This document shows positions 54,431 through 60,927 of a stretch of 64,000 nucleotides of DNA, in pieces. The stretch comes from Rhodomicrobium sp. (GTDB taxonomy: Bacteria; Pseudomonadota; Alphaproteobacteria; Rhizobiales; HXMU1428-3). Below the pieces are notes generated by a model. The model made no database searches. It was not told the origin of the DNA and saw only the letters and a program-made list of their open reading frames with translations. The stretch's first letter is position 1. Every line of letters starts with the position of its first letter. The DNA is taken from NCBI GenBank assembly GCA_021604665.1, contig BQJK01000001.1, positions 434,001 to 498,000 on the forward strand, given 5' to 3'. The position numbers were made by a program, and so were the translations under genes.

Positions 54431-54975
54431 AAACTCCAGAACAGCTTTGCCATGAACGGGGCATAACCCCATTGCGAGCACTCAGAACCGGCCAGAACTA
54501 CATGACCTGCCCTGAGTGCAGCCACAGGCGAAAACGACACAACAGGCGAAAGACCTGCCTTCGTGTCACGGTGGATGATCTTGGAATCAAATTCACCTGT
54601 TTTCACTGCGACCACCACGGATACGGATTTTACGATGAGGCGAGACATGGAACACGGCACAATTCAGGAACTGGACTGGGCAGAAAGCCGGGGGTTAGAC
54701 CCGGAACGCGCCGCAATGAACGGCATGACCTGCCAAAACGGCCTGATCGGGTTCCAGTACTCGTTTGGCGGCAAGACGACATTCACAAAATGGCGGAGGC
54801 CGGACAAAACCGGCTGGAAGATAGAACCTACAGGCCAGCGAATGCAGTTCTACAACGTGGATTGCCTGCAAGACCACAACCCAAGCCCCAGCGAGGTGAA
54901 AACACCGCTGATCATAACCGAGGGGGAGCTAGACGCATTATCCGTTCTTCAGGTGGGCCTCGAGTTTGTCGTTAG
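54427..54975 (+). CDS. primase zinc-binding domain in a separate frame
   Basis: A 182-codon frame with a TTG start behind GGGAGG. Only the first 70 residues look real: MTCPECSHRRKRHNRRKTCLRV...FTCFHCDHHGYGFYDE gives the four-Cys zinc-binding domain of phage primases (Cys near 28, 31, 58, 61). After about 54640 the reading is Arg/Gly/Pro-rich shadow of the next gene's frame. In relatives this domain is fused to the TOPRIM/helicase protein, which here lies in the +1 frame. Confidence 0.75.
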   Translation: MKTPEQLCHERGITPLRALRTGQNYMTCPECSHRRKRHNRRKTCLRVTVDDLGIKFTCFHCDHHGYGFYDEARHGTRHNSGTGLGRKPGVRPGTRRNERHDLPKRPDRVPVLVWRQDDIHKMAEAGQNRLEDRTYRPANAVLQRGLPARPQPKPQRGENTADHNRGGARRIIRSSGGPRVCR

Positions 54976-56134
54976 CGTTCCAACAGGCGCCGGGGTTGGT
55001 AGGTCTGAGGGCGATATTATCCCGGAAAACGATAAGCCGTTTGAGTATCTCTGGGATGTGATTGAAAAAATAGACCAGTTTCACAAGGTGATAATTTTCA
55101 CCGACAATGATGAGCCAGGGTTAATTTTACGAGATGAGCTGGCCGTTAGGATTGGCCGTAATAAATGTTTTTACGTTGCCTGCCCTGATGGCTGCAAAGA
55201 TGCAAATGATATTCTATCCAAGCATGGTGACGAGGCGCTTAGAAAATCCGTTGATGAGGCCCGACCGCTTGTTTCAGATGATATTTGCGGACTTTACGAG
55301 CTGCCACCAGAGCCCGAATTGCCCCAGATCAAAACAGGCTGGGAAGAACTAAACGCGCATTGTTTGCTAACCCGCCCGTCCTTTGTGGTGATTACCGGCG
55401 AACCGGGCACAGGCAAGAGCCAGTTTGCAAGGGCGCTGGCATTCCACTTGTCGCTAGGCATGTCACGGGAAACGTTCAAAACAGGCAGTGACGTGCTTCG
55501 GGGGTTATTTTTCACACTCGAAGACCCGGCAAAGCGGCTGCAACGAGACGCTTATCAATACATGAAAGGCATCGGGTTTCTAACATCAGACCCAGAAAAG
55601 CAAGACCGGGTTAGGGATGTGCTTTCCAAGCGCATTAAGGTTATTCGCAGAACCAACAAAGAGCTTACCTTGAAATGGGCAGCTGAGAAAATGGAGCAGG
55701 CTGTGACCCGCCATGATTGCCATTTTGTTGTTCTCGATCCGTGGAATGAGATTGAGCATGATTTCGGCAAGCAGAGCGAGACAAAATACATCGGTGACGC
55801 CATCAGAACGCTTAAGCGCTTGTGTGAAAGCTTAGGGCTGATGCTGATAGTTGTCGCCCACCCCACAAAGCCAGAAACAGGCAAAAAAACGATTGACCTC
55901 TACTCCATTGCCGGAAGTGCGAATTGGTACAACAAATCTGATCATGGCATTGTTTTAACCCGGCCTAAATTTGCTGAAAATCTTCTCAAGGTTGATGTTC
56001 AAAAGTGTAAGGATTGGGAAACTATGGGCGCTCCTGGTTCGGTTTATATGCGGTTCAACCGCGATAAGAAAGATTTTGCAGTAGTCCCCGGTGATGAGGT
56101 CGCAGAATTAAAAGAAGCATATGAGGAGGGCTGA
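54647..56134 (+). CDS. phage TOPRIM primase/helicase (T7 gp4-like)
   Basis: About 495 residues. TOPRIM motifs LIITEGELDALSV and VIIFTDNDEPG lie near 90 and 150; the RecA-like helicase has Walker A TGEPGTGKSQFA and Walker B FVVLDPWNE. It unwinds DNA and makes primers at the fork. It lacks its own zinc-binding domain, which is encoded just upstream in another frame. The frame opens at 54563; ATG 54647 has AGGCGAG in front. A TTG/ATG choice of 54635 is also possible. Confidence 0.88.
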   Translation: MEHGTIQELDWAESRGLDPERAAMNGMTCQNGLIGFQYSFGGKTTFTKWRRPDKTGWKIEPTGQRMQFYNVDCLQDHNPSPSEVKTPLIITEGELDALSVLQVGLEFVVSVPTGAGVGRSEGDIIPENDKPFEYLWDVIEKIDQFHKVIIFTDNDEPGLILRDELAVRIGRNKCFYVACPDGCKDANDILSKHGDEALRKSVDEARPLVSDDICGLYELPPEPELPQIKTGWEELNAHCLLTRPSFVVITGEPGTGKSQFARALAFHLSLGMSRETFKTGSDVLRGLFFTLEDPAKRLQRDAYQYMKGIGFLTSDPEKQDRVRDVLSKRIKVIRRTNKELTLKWAAEKMEQAVTRHDCHFVVLDPWNEIEHDFGKQSETKYIGDAIRTLKRLCESLGLMLIVVAHPTKPETGKKTIDLYSIAGSANWYNKSDHGIVLTRPKFAENLLKVDVQKCKDWETMGAPGSVYMRFNRDKKDFAVVPGDEVAELKEAYEEG

Positions 56135-56138
56135 AAAC

Positions 56139-56405
56139 ATGAGCAATGAAACGCTATGGGAGAATGAGGAGTGGTCTATTCGGCCAACCGGAATTGAACA
56201 TCCGGGCAAGATAAGATTTTTCTTCTTCAGGCCGTTTATCGAAGAGGGGCCTGCTAAGGCGTTTGAAGTCGCCATCAATAGAATGGGTGGTGACCCAGAC
56301 CTCCTCTACGACGCCTTCCTCCAGCTTGCCACCTACTGGGATCTGCAATGCAACTATGACGAACTGAGAAAAATCAGAGATGAGATGAAGGAGAAAGCAT
56401 CATGA
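56139..56405 (+). CDS. phage protein, function unknown
   Basis: An 88-residue acidic protein starting MSNETLWENEEWSIRPTGIE. GAGGAGGG precedes ATG 56139. Part of the rightward early operon. No family recognised. Confidence 0.7.
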   Translation: MSNETLWENEEWSIRPTGIEHPGKIRFFFFRPFIEEGPAKAFEVAINRMGGDPDLLYDAFLQLATYWDLQCNYDELRKIRDEMKEKAS

Positions 56406-56665
56406 CCCATGCAGCAATAATCCTAACCCTGGTAGGCCTTGCGGTTCTGGTTCTTTACCTAGCTATCTGGCTGAGAAACGCAGGTGGGAGTGAGAGGGGG
56501 AAGTTAGACACGCCCGTAAAAGCCCACAGCAGCCCCCAGATTAACGAAAGCAATATTTCTGAGGGATATGACCCGGATGATTATTCTGACCTCTCAGCGG
56601 CTAAATTTGAGGATCTTCTAACACCCCAGCAAAAAGCCAAGCTGGCAAAGGTGGGGAGAGGGTAA
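56402..56665 (+). CDS. small phage membrane protein
   Basis: An 87-residue protein with one N-terminal membrane segment (LTLVGLAVLVLYLAIWL) and an acidic soluble tail. It overlaps both neighbours by 1-4 bp. Confidence 0.7.
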   Translation: MTHAAIILTLVGLAVLVLYLAIWLRNAGGSERGKLDTPVKAHSSPQINESNISEGYDPDDYSDLSAAKFEDLLTPQQKAKLAKVGRG

Positions 56666-56886
56666 TGGGTGACGTTATAGAATTAGGCATACCGACAAAA
56701 GGGCCTATTGAGCCTGACAAAGTGCTAGAGGCTCATATAGGCGATTGCAGTGAAGTTTTGATCTTGGGGTACAACAATGAAGGCGATTTTTTTGCAGCCT
56801 CATCAACCGGAGACCTAAAAGAATCTCTCTGGCTTATTGAAACTTTCAAGGCGAAAATCATAGCTGATTATCTGGAGGCGGAATGA
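56665..56886 (+). CDS. phage protein, function unknown
   Basis: A 73-residue protein (MGDVIELGIPTKGPIEPDKV) whose second half (LILGYNNEGDFFAASSTGDLKESLWLIETF) resembles a small beta-beta-alpha module frequent in phage early regions. Function unknown. Confidence 0.7.
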   Translation: MGDVIELGIPTKGPIEPDKVLEAHIGDCSEVLILGYNNEGDFFAASSTGDLKESLWLIETFKAKIIADYLEAE

Positions 56887-57563
56887 CACAGACAAGGGTT
56901 AAGATAAAAGGGCCGCCACCGCTTCCTGACCTTGACGGCTATCCAACAGGCCAGAGGTTAAGCAAGGCAAGTCACGGCGTTTCAGTGGCAACTGCACCAA
57001 ACGAACCTAGTTACATTAATGCGCCTTTGCTCTCAGAGAGTGCGCCTAACTTTGTTTTGCCCGGTCCATTAGATAAAGCCCTCAAAGCCTATGAGAAGCA
57101 AAAACTGTTTGATTATTGGGAGGCGTATAATCTTCATCTGGGTGAAATAAGGGGGGCAAATTATGAGGGCACACCAGCCCCCAAGGGCAAGATGAGCGGA
57201 GGCAGATTGCCACCGTACATCAGAAGGAAAGATACAGCGTTTTTATATGGCTGGTTTAGTGAGATCACAGGACAGACGGATTTTACACGAAACATAGGCT
57301 TGGCAGAGTACCGTAAATGCGGCTTAGAGTTTTTTTGCAGGGTTATGAACGGCGAGGGTGACTATCAACTGGAAGATATTGGCCTCGCCATGTGCCGCCT
57401 CAATGACAAAATGGCAAAGATTGGTAGTTATATCAGTTTTTACGCCGGGGCTGTTCAATGCATTTATGAGGCGGAAAGAAAGATTAGCCAGAAGCGCAGG
57501 GAGCTAAGGTATTTAAAGCAGGCAGAGGCCGTTAAGTCTATTAAGCGCATAACAGGAGGGTGA
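56883..57563 (+). CDS. phage protein, last large gene of the early operon
   Basis: A 226-residue protein with a Pro-rich N terminus, a central PPYIRRKDTAFLYGWFSEITG and a helical, basic C terminus (AERKISQKRRELRYLKQAEA). Its place at the end of the early operon is that of late regulators such as Q, but I see no sequence evidence for that. Confidence 0.7.
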   Translation: MTQTRVKIKGPPPLPDLDGYPTGQRLSKASHGVSVATAPNEPSYINAPLLSESAPNFVLPGPLDKALKAYEKQKLFDYWEAYNLHLGEIRGANYEGTPAPKGKMSGGRLPPYIRRKDTAFLYGWFSEITGQTDFTRNIGLAEYRKCGLEFFCRVMNGEGDYQLEDIGLAMCRLNDKMAKIGSYISFYAGAVQCIYEAERKISQKRRELRYLKQAEAVKSIKRITGG

Positions 57564-57567
57564 GTAG

Positions 57568-57768
57568 ATGCATATACTTTTACTGATGGCCTTAGTGGTT
57601 ATATTTTTATTTGCAGCTCTAGCTATAGCCCAAAAAATACATCATCACGCTAGCGCACGTCAGTTTGTCAAGAGCAACAGGAAAGCCTTAAGGGCCATTG
57701 CAAATGATGATGAAGCGGCCCCAAAAGACAGGTCAAATGCTTTGATGCTGCTAGCGATGTATGGATAA
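57568..57768 (+). CDS. small phage membrane protein
   Basis: A 66-residue protein with an N-terminal membrane segment (LLLMALVVIFLFAALAIAQ) and a basic tail. It ends the rightward early operon. Confidence 0.65.
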   Translation: MHILLLMALVVIFLFAALAIAQKIHHHASARQFVKSNRKALRAIANDDEAAPKDRSNALMLLAMYG

Positions 57769-57810
57769 CTTGGAGAGTATGACTTTAGAAAAGAAAATTA
57801 ACCATAATGC

Positions 57811-57837
57811 TTGACACGAATAATTTTTCAATATACG
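57811..57837 (+). promoter_or_regulatory. promoter of the structured RNA region
   Basis: TTGACA (57811-57816), then TATACG (57832-57837) with a 15-bp spacer (an ATACGA reading gives 16). The -35 is a perfect match. Predicted start near 57844. Confidence 0.55.
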
Positions 57838-57843
57838 ATTCAG

Positions 57844-58110
57844 ACAACGCCATTTTTGCGCCTAATATTCAAAGCGAGGTTAGACTTGTTCAACAACCGG
57901 CTCATCCGGTCTGAACAATTCAGGCACTGGTGCTCCAACACCAGTGCCTATTCAAAAACCTCTGTTAACAGTTTCAGGCGGCGGCGCTGAAAGAAGAAGC
58001 GCGAGTGTTCTAGACGCTCACTCAGGGTTCGATTCCTTGGTCATCCCCAGTGTTGATGATGGCTAGTAGCCGGAGTTAATCGCCCGGCCCGCCTGAAAAT
58101 AAAAACCCCA
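57844..58110 (+). ncRNA. candidate phage structured RNA with tRNA-like arms
   Basis: Three separate foldings in order. (1) TTGTTCA (57886-57892) pairs with TGAACAA (57912-57918), and inside it ACCGG pairs with CCGGT. (2) AGGCACTGGTG (57922-57932) pairs perfectly with 57939-57949 over a 6-nt loop. (3) A D-arm-like GCGC stem (57984-58002), an anticodon-like arm GAGTG-TTCTAGA-CGCTC (58003-58019) with CTA in the anticodon position, and a T-arm CAGGG-TTCGATT-CCTTG (58023-58039). No 5' acceptor strand matches GTCATCC, so it is not a normal tRNA. Ends are uncertain. Confidence 0.35.
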
Positions 58111-58129
58111 CCTGCAAGCGGAGAAAACT

Positions 58130-58276
58130 ATGAAAAAATATACATTTGATTATGCAGTCGATGGTAAATGGAGCACAATTGAAGTTACCGCGTGTAGTCG
58201 TGCAGACGCCGAGAAATTACTGAAGCCCATTAATGAAACTACTAAAATCAGTTATCGCGGTCAGCTGTCATATTGA
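58130..58276 (+). CDS. 48-residue phage protein, function unknown
   Basis: Starts MKKYTFDYAVDGKWSTIEVT and contains a helix ACSRADAEKLLK, a typical small beta-alpha module. CGGAG lies 9 bp before the ATG. Its end overlaps the convergent 169-residue gene by 9 bp. Confidence 0.6.
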   Translation: MKKYTFDYAVDGKWSTIEVTACSRADAEKLLKPINETTKISYRGQLSY

Positions 58277-58777
58277 TGATGGCCAATCGTCAGGTCTATA
58301 GCCTGCCAGATACGCTCGCAACAATTTGAGAACGGCAGGCCCCGCGTTGCGGCTGCCGTTTTCTATTTCTGCAATGCGCGACTGTGCGGAGTAACCTAAT
58401 GCGGCTGCCAATTGTTTCTGCGTTAAACCTAGTGCGTTGCGCGCCAACAGAAAATCGTTCCTGTCAGGGTTGTCTGGCAGGACAAACTCAGCGGGGTGCC
58501 AACCGGCAGCCGCAACCGTTTTATCTGACGTCGCCGTCATATCGAGCGGGGCGTCAGGGTGAATGCGTTGTTCATCCAAATCAAACCGGCTGAAATAAAG
58601 AGACTTGCGGTCGCGGGATAAAACAGCGGCAACGGGCTGTCCGATTAAGTCATCGCGCCTCAAGAACCGCCTATAGGCGGCCTCAGCCTCAACCGGGTTG
58701 CTGGTGGGCTCTACACGCTCAATAATGCGGCCCTGTTCATTTTCTGCGTGAGAGCGCAGGTAGATTTTGTAGATCAT
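58268..58777 (-). CDS. HTH protein ending the left counter-defence-like operon (Aca-like candidate)
   Basis: A 169-residue protein with a C-terminal XRE-type HTH (about 108-150: FLLARNALGLTQKQLAAALGYSAQSRIAEIENGSR) and an N-terminal mixed domain (AAYRRFLRRDDLIGQPVAAVLS and YFSRFD). Its DNA looks richer in G+C than the genes upstream. As the last gene of a small-gene operon whose promoter holds a perfect palindrome, it is the natural candidate autorepressor. Binding is not shown. Confidence 0.8.
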   Translation of the reverse strand: MIYKIYLRSHAENEQGRIIERVEPTSNPVEAEAAYRRFLRRDDLIGQPVAAVLSRDRKSLYFSRFDLDEQRIHPDAPLDMTATSDKTVAAAGWHPAEFVLPDNPDRNDFLLARNALGLTQKQLAAALGYSAQSRIAEIENGSRNAGPAVLKLLRAYLAGYRPDDWPSSI

Positions 58778-58893
58778 GAATTTTTGCCGCCGGTCCTGAT
58801 GAATGTTGCTAATTCTTTGAACTCGAGGCCATACTGAATGGACAGGGCCTCGATAATCGCTTCAATTTTTACGCGTTTGCCGCCTACGCTCAT
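58774..58893 (-). CDS. 39-residue phage protein, function unknown
   Basis: MSVGGKRVKIEAIIEALSIQ and onward to RTGGKNS. Its ATG overlaps the stop of the upstream frame and its stop overlaps the ATG of the HTH gene, both as ATGA, so it is coupled on both sides. It looks like a short basic helical protein. Confidence 0.6.
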   Translation of the reverse strand: MSVGGKRVKIEAIIEALSIQYGLEFKELATFIRTGGKNS

Positions 58894-58997
58894 AACCATA
58901 GTGGCTGGCGGCGACCGCCATATTTAACCATACCAATTTGCGATAACACTGTTAGTGAGCCGTATTTGCAGCCAGACAGGTCTTTAATAGGGGCCAT
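58890..58997 (-). CDS. 35-residue protein resembling the N-terminal domain of HNH/AP2 homing-type nucleases
   Basis: MAPIKDLSGCKYGSLTVLSQ, then GGRRQPLWL. DL(S/T)GxxFGxLTVL is the N-terminal DNA-binding block of phage HNH and AP2-type endonucleases (usually followed by LCRCDCG). The frame stops where the cysteine knuckle would start. It is either a remnant of a nuclease gene or a small DNA-binding protein kept by the operon. Confidence 0.5.
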   Translation of the reverse strand: MAPIKDLSGCKYGSLTVLSQIGMVKYGGRRQPLWL

Positions 58998-59009
58998 TTT
59001 CGACTCACT

Positions 59010-59348
59010 TCAACCGCTATTTTTATCAATTTTATTCGATCTGAGTAGCGCGCCGCGCTTGGCGTCACATAGGCGGATTAACCGATCCGCTCTGGCCATG
59101 CAGCGCCGTGCTGAAAACGACCACGATGTGTAAACGTCATCATCCATCGTGGATTTACGCTCATCTAACTGAATTTCGACGAGCGATTTCACATAACCCA
59201 GTTGGGCACGTACAATGTCCGCCATTTCAATAGACGTTATTTCGTCGTATTCTATTTCGAGGGTATTGTACTGATTGCCGTCAATAAATATTTGATTGTT
59301 TAGATCGTCAAACTCTACAAAATCGATTAATTTGCTCTGTGTTAACAT
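59010..59348 (-). CDS. phage protein, function unknown
   Basis: A 112-residue acidic protein (MLTQSKLIDFVEFDDLNNQI) with a helical second half ending in a basic segment. Second gene of the left operon, after a terminator-like hairpin. No family recognised. Confidence 0.7.
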   Translation of the reverse strand: MLTQSKLIDFVEFDDLNNQIFIDGNQYNTLEIEYDEITSIEMADIVRAQLGYVKSLVEIQLDERKSTMDDDVYTSWSFSARRCMARADRLIRLCDAKRGALLRSNKIDKNSG

Positions 59349-59376
59349 TGATATCTCCGCAGTTTTGGCAGGAAAA

Positions 59377-59406
59377 AGAAAACCTGGCCATTGGCGCAGG
59401 TTTTCT
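59377..59406 (-). terminator. attenuator-like hairpin between the first and second genes of the left operon
   Basis: A perfect 10-bp stem (arms 59377-59386 and 59397-59406, AGAAAACCTG) followed on the minus strand by further T residues. It could stop most transcripts after the first gene, so that the downstream genes get less. Confidence 0.6.
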
Positions 59407-59418
59407 GATGACTGATGA

Positions 59419-59601
59419 TTAGAATTTTACGGAGTTGTATAGTTCTGCTTCAGATATTCCCTCAAACCAGGCGTTGTTTGCGCGATCATTAATGTTTGAT
59501 TCGTCAACATCGGGGTTTTCTGACTGTGTGCGGCTAACAACCGCGTTGATCATGTCCAGCTCTGACTGAGTGAAACCCTCTGTGTTATCTAATGTCCACA
59601 T
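59419..59601 (-). CDS. small acidic protein, first gene of the left operon (anti-CRISPR-like candidate)
   Basis: A 60-residue protein (MWTLDNTEGFTQSELDMINA then a long acidic helix to NSVKF) with many Asp/Glu and Asn. GGAG lies 9 bp before ATG 59601; the frame is open upstream to 59652. Size, acidity, strong promoter and position before an HTH gene match anti-CRISPR loci, but I see no sequence match to a known Acr. It could serve another counter-defence or exclusion role. Confidence 0.7.
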   Translation of the reverse strand: MWTLDNTEGFTQSELDMINAVVSRTQSENPDVDESNINDRANNAWFEGISEAELYNSVKF

Positions 59602-59975
59602 TTTATTTTCTCCATCTATGGCCGGGAACACCCCCGGCAGGCTTTTGATCAACTGATCATGTAATTAATATAATACGCATTGCGTATAATGTCAACGCCT
59701 AAATGTAAAATATTTCAAATTAATTTTTATAGAGCCGGTGGGGTTTATTATATCCATAAGTCAGAGTAGTTTTAAGCTAAGTTAATGAAAAAACTTGAGT
59801 TACCATACCAGCATCGAAAATCCGATATTTGTGGTAACTCAAGGTGTACGGGTAAATCGCACGACTCAGATTAATAGTGGGCGAAAACCACTATTCACCG
59901 TTTCATTTAACGAATTCAACATGTTTCTCCCTCCCCAAAGGGCAACTAGGCGGCAACCACATCAGCCGCCGTTTT
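59602..59975. other. spacer between the two leftward operons
   Basis: About 374 bp. Leftward, it carries the promoter of the left operon. Rightward, it holds a putative RNA unit ending in an intrinsic terminator (next entry). The 66-codon rightward frame at 59795 has no ribosome binding site and follows the RNA hairpins, so I do not call it. Confidence 0.5.
59667..59695 (-). promoter_or_regulatory. strong leftward promoter with a palindromic operator (left operon)
   Basis: Minus strand: TTGACA (59695-59690), exactly 17 bp, TATATT (59672-59667). Within the spacer lies the perfect dyad ATACGCA-T-TGCGTAT (59673-59687). Start expected near 59660, giving a leader of about 60 nt. Confidence 0.8.
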
Positions 59976-59977
59976 TT
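59760..59977 (+). ncRNA. candidate small RNA between the two leftward operons
   Basis: Rightward, three foldings in a row: a perfect 12-bp stem CTTGAGTTACCA (59794-59805) with 59832-59843, enclosing ATCG/CGAT; an 8-bp stem AATAGTGG (59873-59880) with 59888-59895; and an intrinsic terminator GGCGGC/GCCGCC followed by TTTTTT at 59949-59977. A+T-rich TTTATTATAT near 59742 could be the promoter, but it is weak. The 5' end is a guess. The terminator overlaps the end of the converging HTH gene. Confidence 0.45.
59949..59977 (+). terminator. intrinsic terminator of the candidate small RNA
   Basis: GGCGGC (59949-59954) pairs with GCCGCC (59965-59970), loop AACCACATCA, then G and six T residues. On the minus strand no T-run follows the stem, so it acts only rightward. 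Confidence 0.8.
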
Positions 59978-60416
59978 ATTCGGCTTCATCGATAAAATCG
60001 CAGGCGCTTTCCATTAGTTGGGTTATATTATCAGGCTTATGGTCCAGCCAGATAAACCCCGCTAGCGTATAGCCATCTGATCCATACTGAACACCAGCAT
60101 CAGCTGAGAGATTATAGTCTGATTCATTATCGGGTATGACAAGGCATTGAAATCTAGGGTGGTGAGTATGGATGAGGTATTCACGGCCATCTGATCCGTC
60201 ACCAATAACCCATTTGGCATGAATTAATTGTGGCGCACTTTCGCCCATTAGGTCTAGCAAATCCTTAGCGATGCCGTCATTGACTGGCCGGTCTCCGGCT
60301 ACAATGAGCCTGATATAGCGATCAGATACATTAAGTTGCCGGGCTATTTTAGCCTGCCAGCCTACGGAAGTGCCAGCAAGGGCAACTGAGTTTTGTATAA
60401 ATTCTTCGCGGGTCAT
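59976..60416 (-). CDS. HTH protein ending the right counter-defence-like operon (Aca-like candidate)
   Basis: A 146-residue protein. The N-terminal 60 residues (VGWQAKIARQLNVSDRYIRLIVAGDRPVND) form an HTH with an Arg-rich recognition helix. The C-terminal domain (about 62-146) is acidic with YLIHTHHPRF and GYTLAGFIW. Its start lies just after a hairpin whose right arm holds the only G-rich sequence near the ATG, so its translation may be controlled. Candidate autorepressor of the upstream promoter; not shown. Confidence 0.78.
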   Translation of the reverse strand: MTREEFIQNSVALAGTSVGWQAKIARQLNVSDRYIRLIVAGDRPVNDGIAKDLLDLMGESAPQLIHAKWVIGDGSDGREYLIHTHHPRFQCLVIPDNESDYNLSADAGVQYGSDGYTLAGFIWLDHKPDNITQLMESACDFIDEAE

Positions 60417-60423
60417 AAGAAAA

Positions 60424-60450
60424 CCCCATCAACTTATTGGGTTGATGGGG
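60424..60450 (-). terminator. attenuator-like hairpin between the two genes of the right operon
   Basis: CCCCATCAAC pairs perfectly with GTTGATGGGG (arms 60424-60433 and 60441-60450), followed on the minus strand by TTTTCTT, directly before the ATG of the HTH gene. It may stop transcription or hide the ribosome binding site. Confidence 0.65.
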
Positions 60451-60462
60451 TGATGTGGGTGT

Positions 60463-60693
60463 TTATTTCACGGCGTCAACATCATCAAGTGTGATTGTGA
60501 TGGTTTCTATGCGACCATTAACGGACTTAGTAGCTTCAAAGTCATAATATCCGTTATTATTTAAATCGTCATCAAAGTCGCCCTTCATCCAGATTACTTG
60601 TGCTGTACCATCAACGGACCAATCAAGACCGAGGTCATTAATGCGAGATTCAATGGTTCTAAGTCCGTTTTCATTGATTGTGTAAGTTGTCAT
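60463..60693 (-). CDS. small acidic protein, first gene of the right operon (anti-CRISPR-like candidate)
   Basis: A 76-residue acidic protein (MTTYTINENGLRTIESRIND...GDFDDDLNNNGYYDFEATK) of predicted beta-rich fold. It starts about 50 nt after the predicted transcript start. No resemblance to a known family that I recognise. Position, size, charge and expression signals match anti-CRISPR genes; other counter-defence or antirestriction roles are possible. Confidence 0.7.
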   Translation of the reverse strand: MTTYTINENGLRTIESRINDLGLDWSVDGTAQVIWMKGDFDDDLNNNGYYDFEATKSVNGRIETITITLDDVDAVK

Positions 60694-60748
60694 TTGCTTG
60701 GTTCCTTAAGTAAACCACAGCGGGCCTGATTGCCCTGCTGATAACTAT

Positions 60749-60777
60749 AATATAGTTCCTACCTAGGAACATGTCAA
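60749..60777 (-). promoter_or_regulatory. strong leftward promoter with a palindromic operator (right operon)
   Basis: Minus strand: TTGACA (60777-60772), exactly 17 bp, TATATT (60754-60749): the same hexamers and spacing as the left operon's promoter. The spacer holds a different perfect dyad, GTTCCTA-CC-TAGGAAC (60755-60770). Start near 60742. Confidence 0.8.
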
Positions 60778-60927
60778 CACCTAAATTCAAATAATTTCAA
60801 AAATATTCAGAGGTCAAAGCCGGGCGTTGTTTGCGCAATCCCTTGCCCCCCGCTTAGAGAGGCGCACCGCCCAGGCTTTGGCACAAATCAGAGAGAACAT
60901 ATATGAAAATTTATCAGAGATACCAAA

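Larger units (their letters stand above)
57769..58129. other. gene-free region with a strong promoter and structured RNA
   Basis: A 361-bp gap in otherwise packed phage DNA. It starts with a near-consensus promoter and carries several perfect stems and tRNA-like arms; see the promoter and ncRNA entries. Confidence 0.6.

Noticed and set aside
54640..54975. C-terminal 110 codons of the zinc-domain frame as a real protein domain
   Set aside because: Arg/Gly/Pro-rich reading typical of an out-of-frame shadow of the TOPRIM gene.
57984..58049. Functional amber-suppressor tRNA
   Set aside because: The anticodon and T arms fit, but the D-loop has no GG, base 26 is missing, the variable region is 3 nt, and no 5' acceptor strand pairs with GTCATCC. 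Kept only as a tRNA-like RNA candidate.
59795..59995. 66-codon rightward frame over the candidate small RNA
   Set aside because: It starts inside the first RNA stem without a Shine-Dalgarno, and its last codons lie in the terminator.
57811..60777. CRISPR array or solitary CRISPR repeat near the Acr-like operons
   Set aside because: No regularly spaced direct repeats were seen; the palindromes are single and fit promoter operators.
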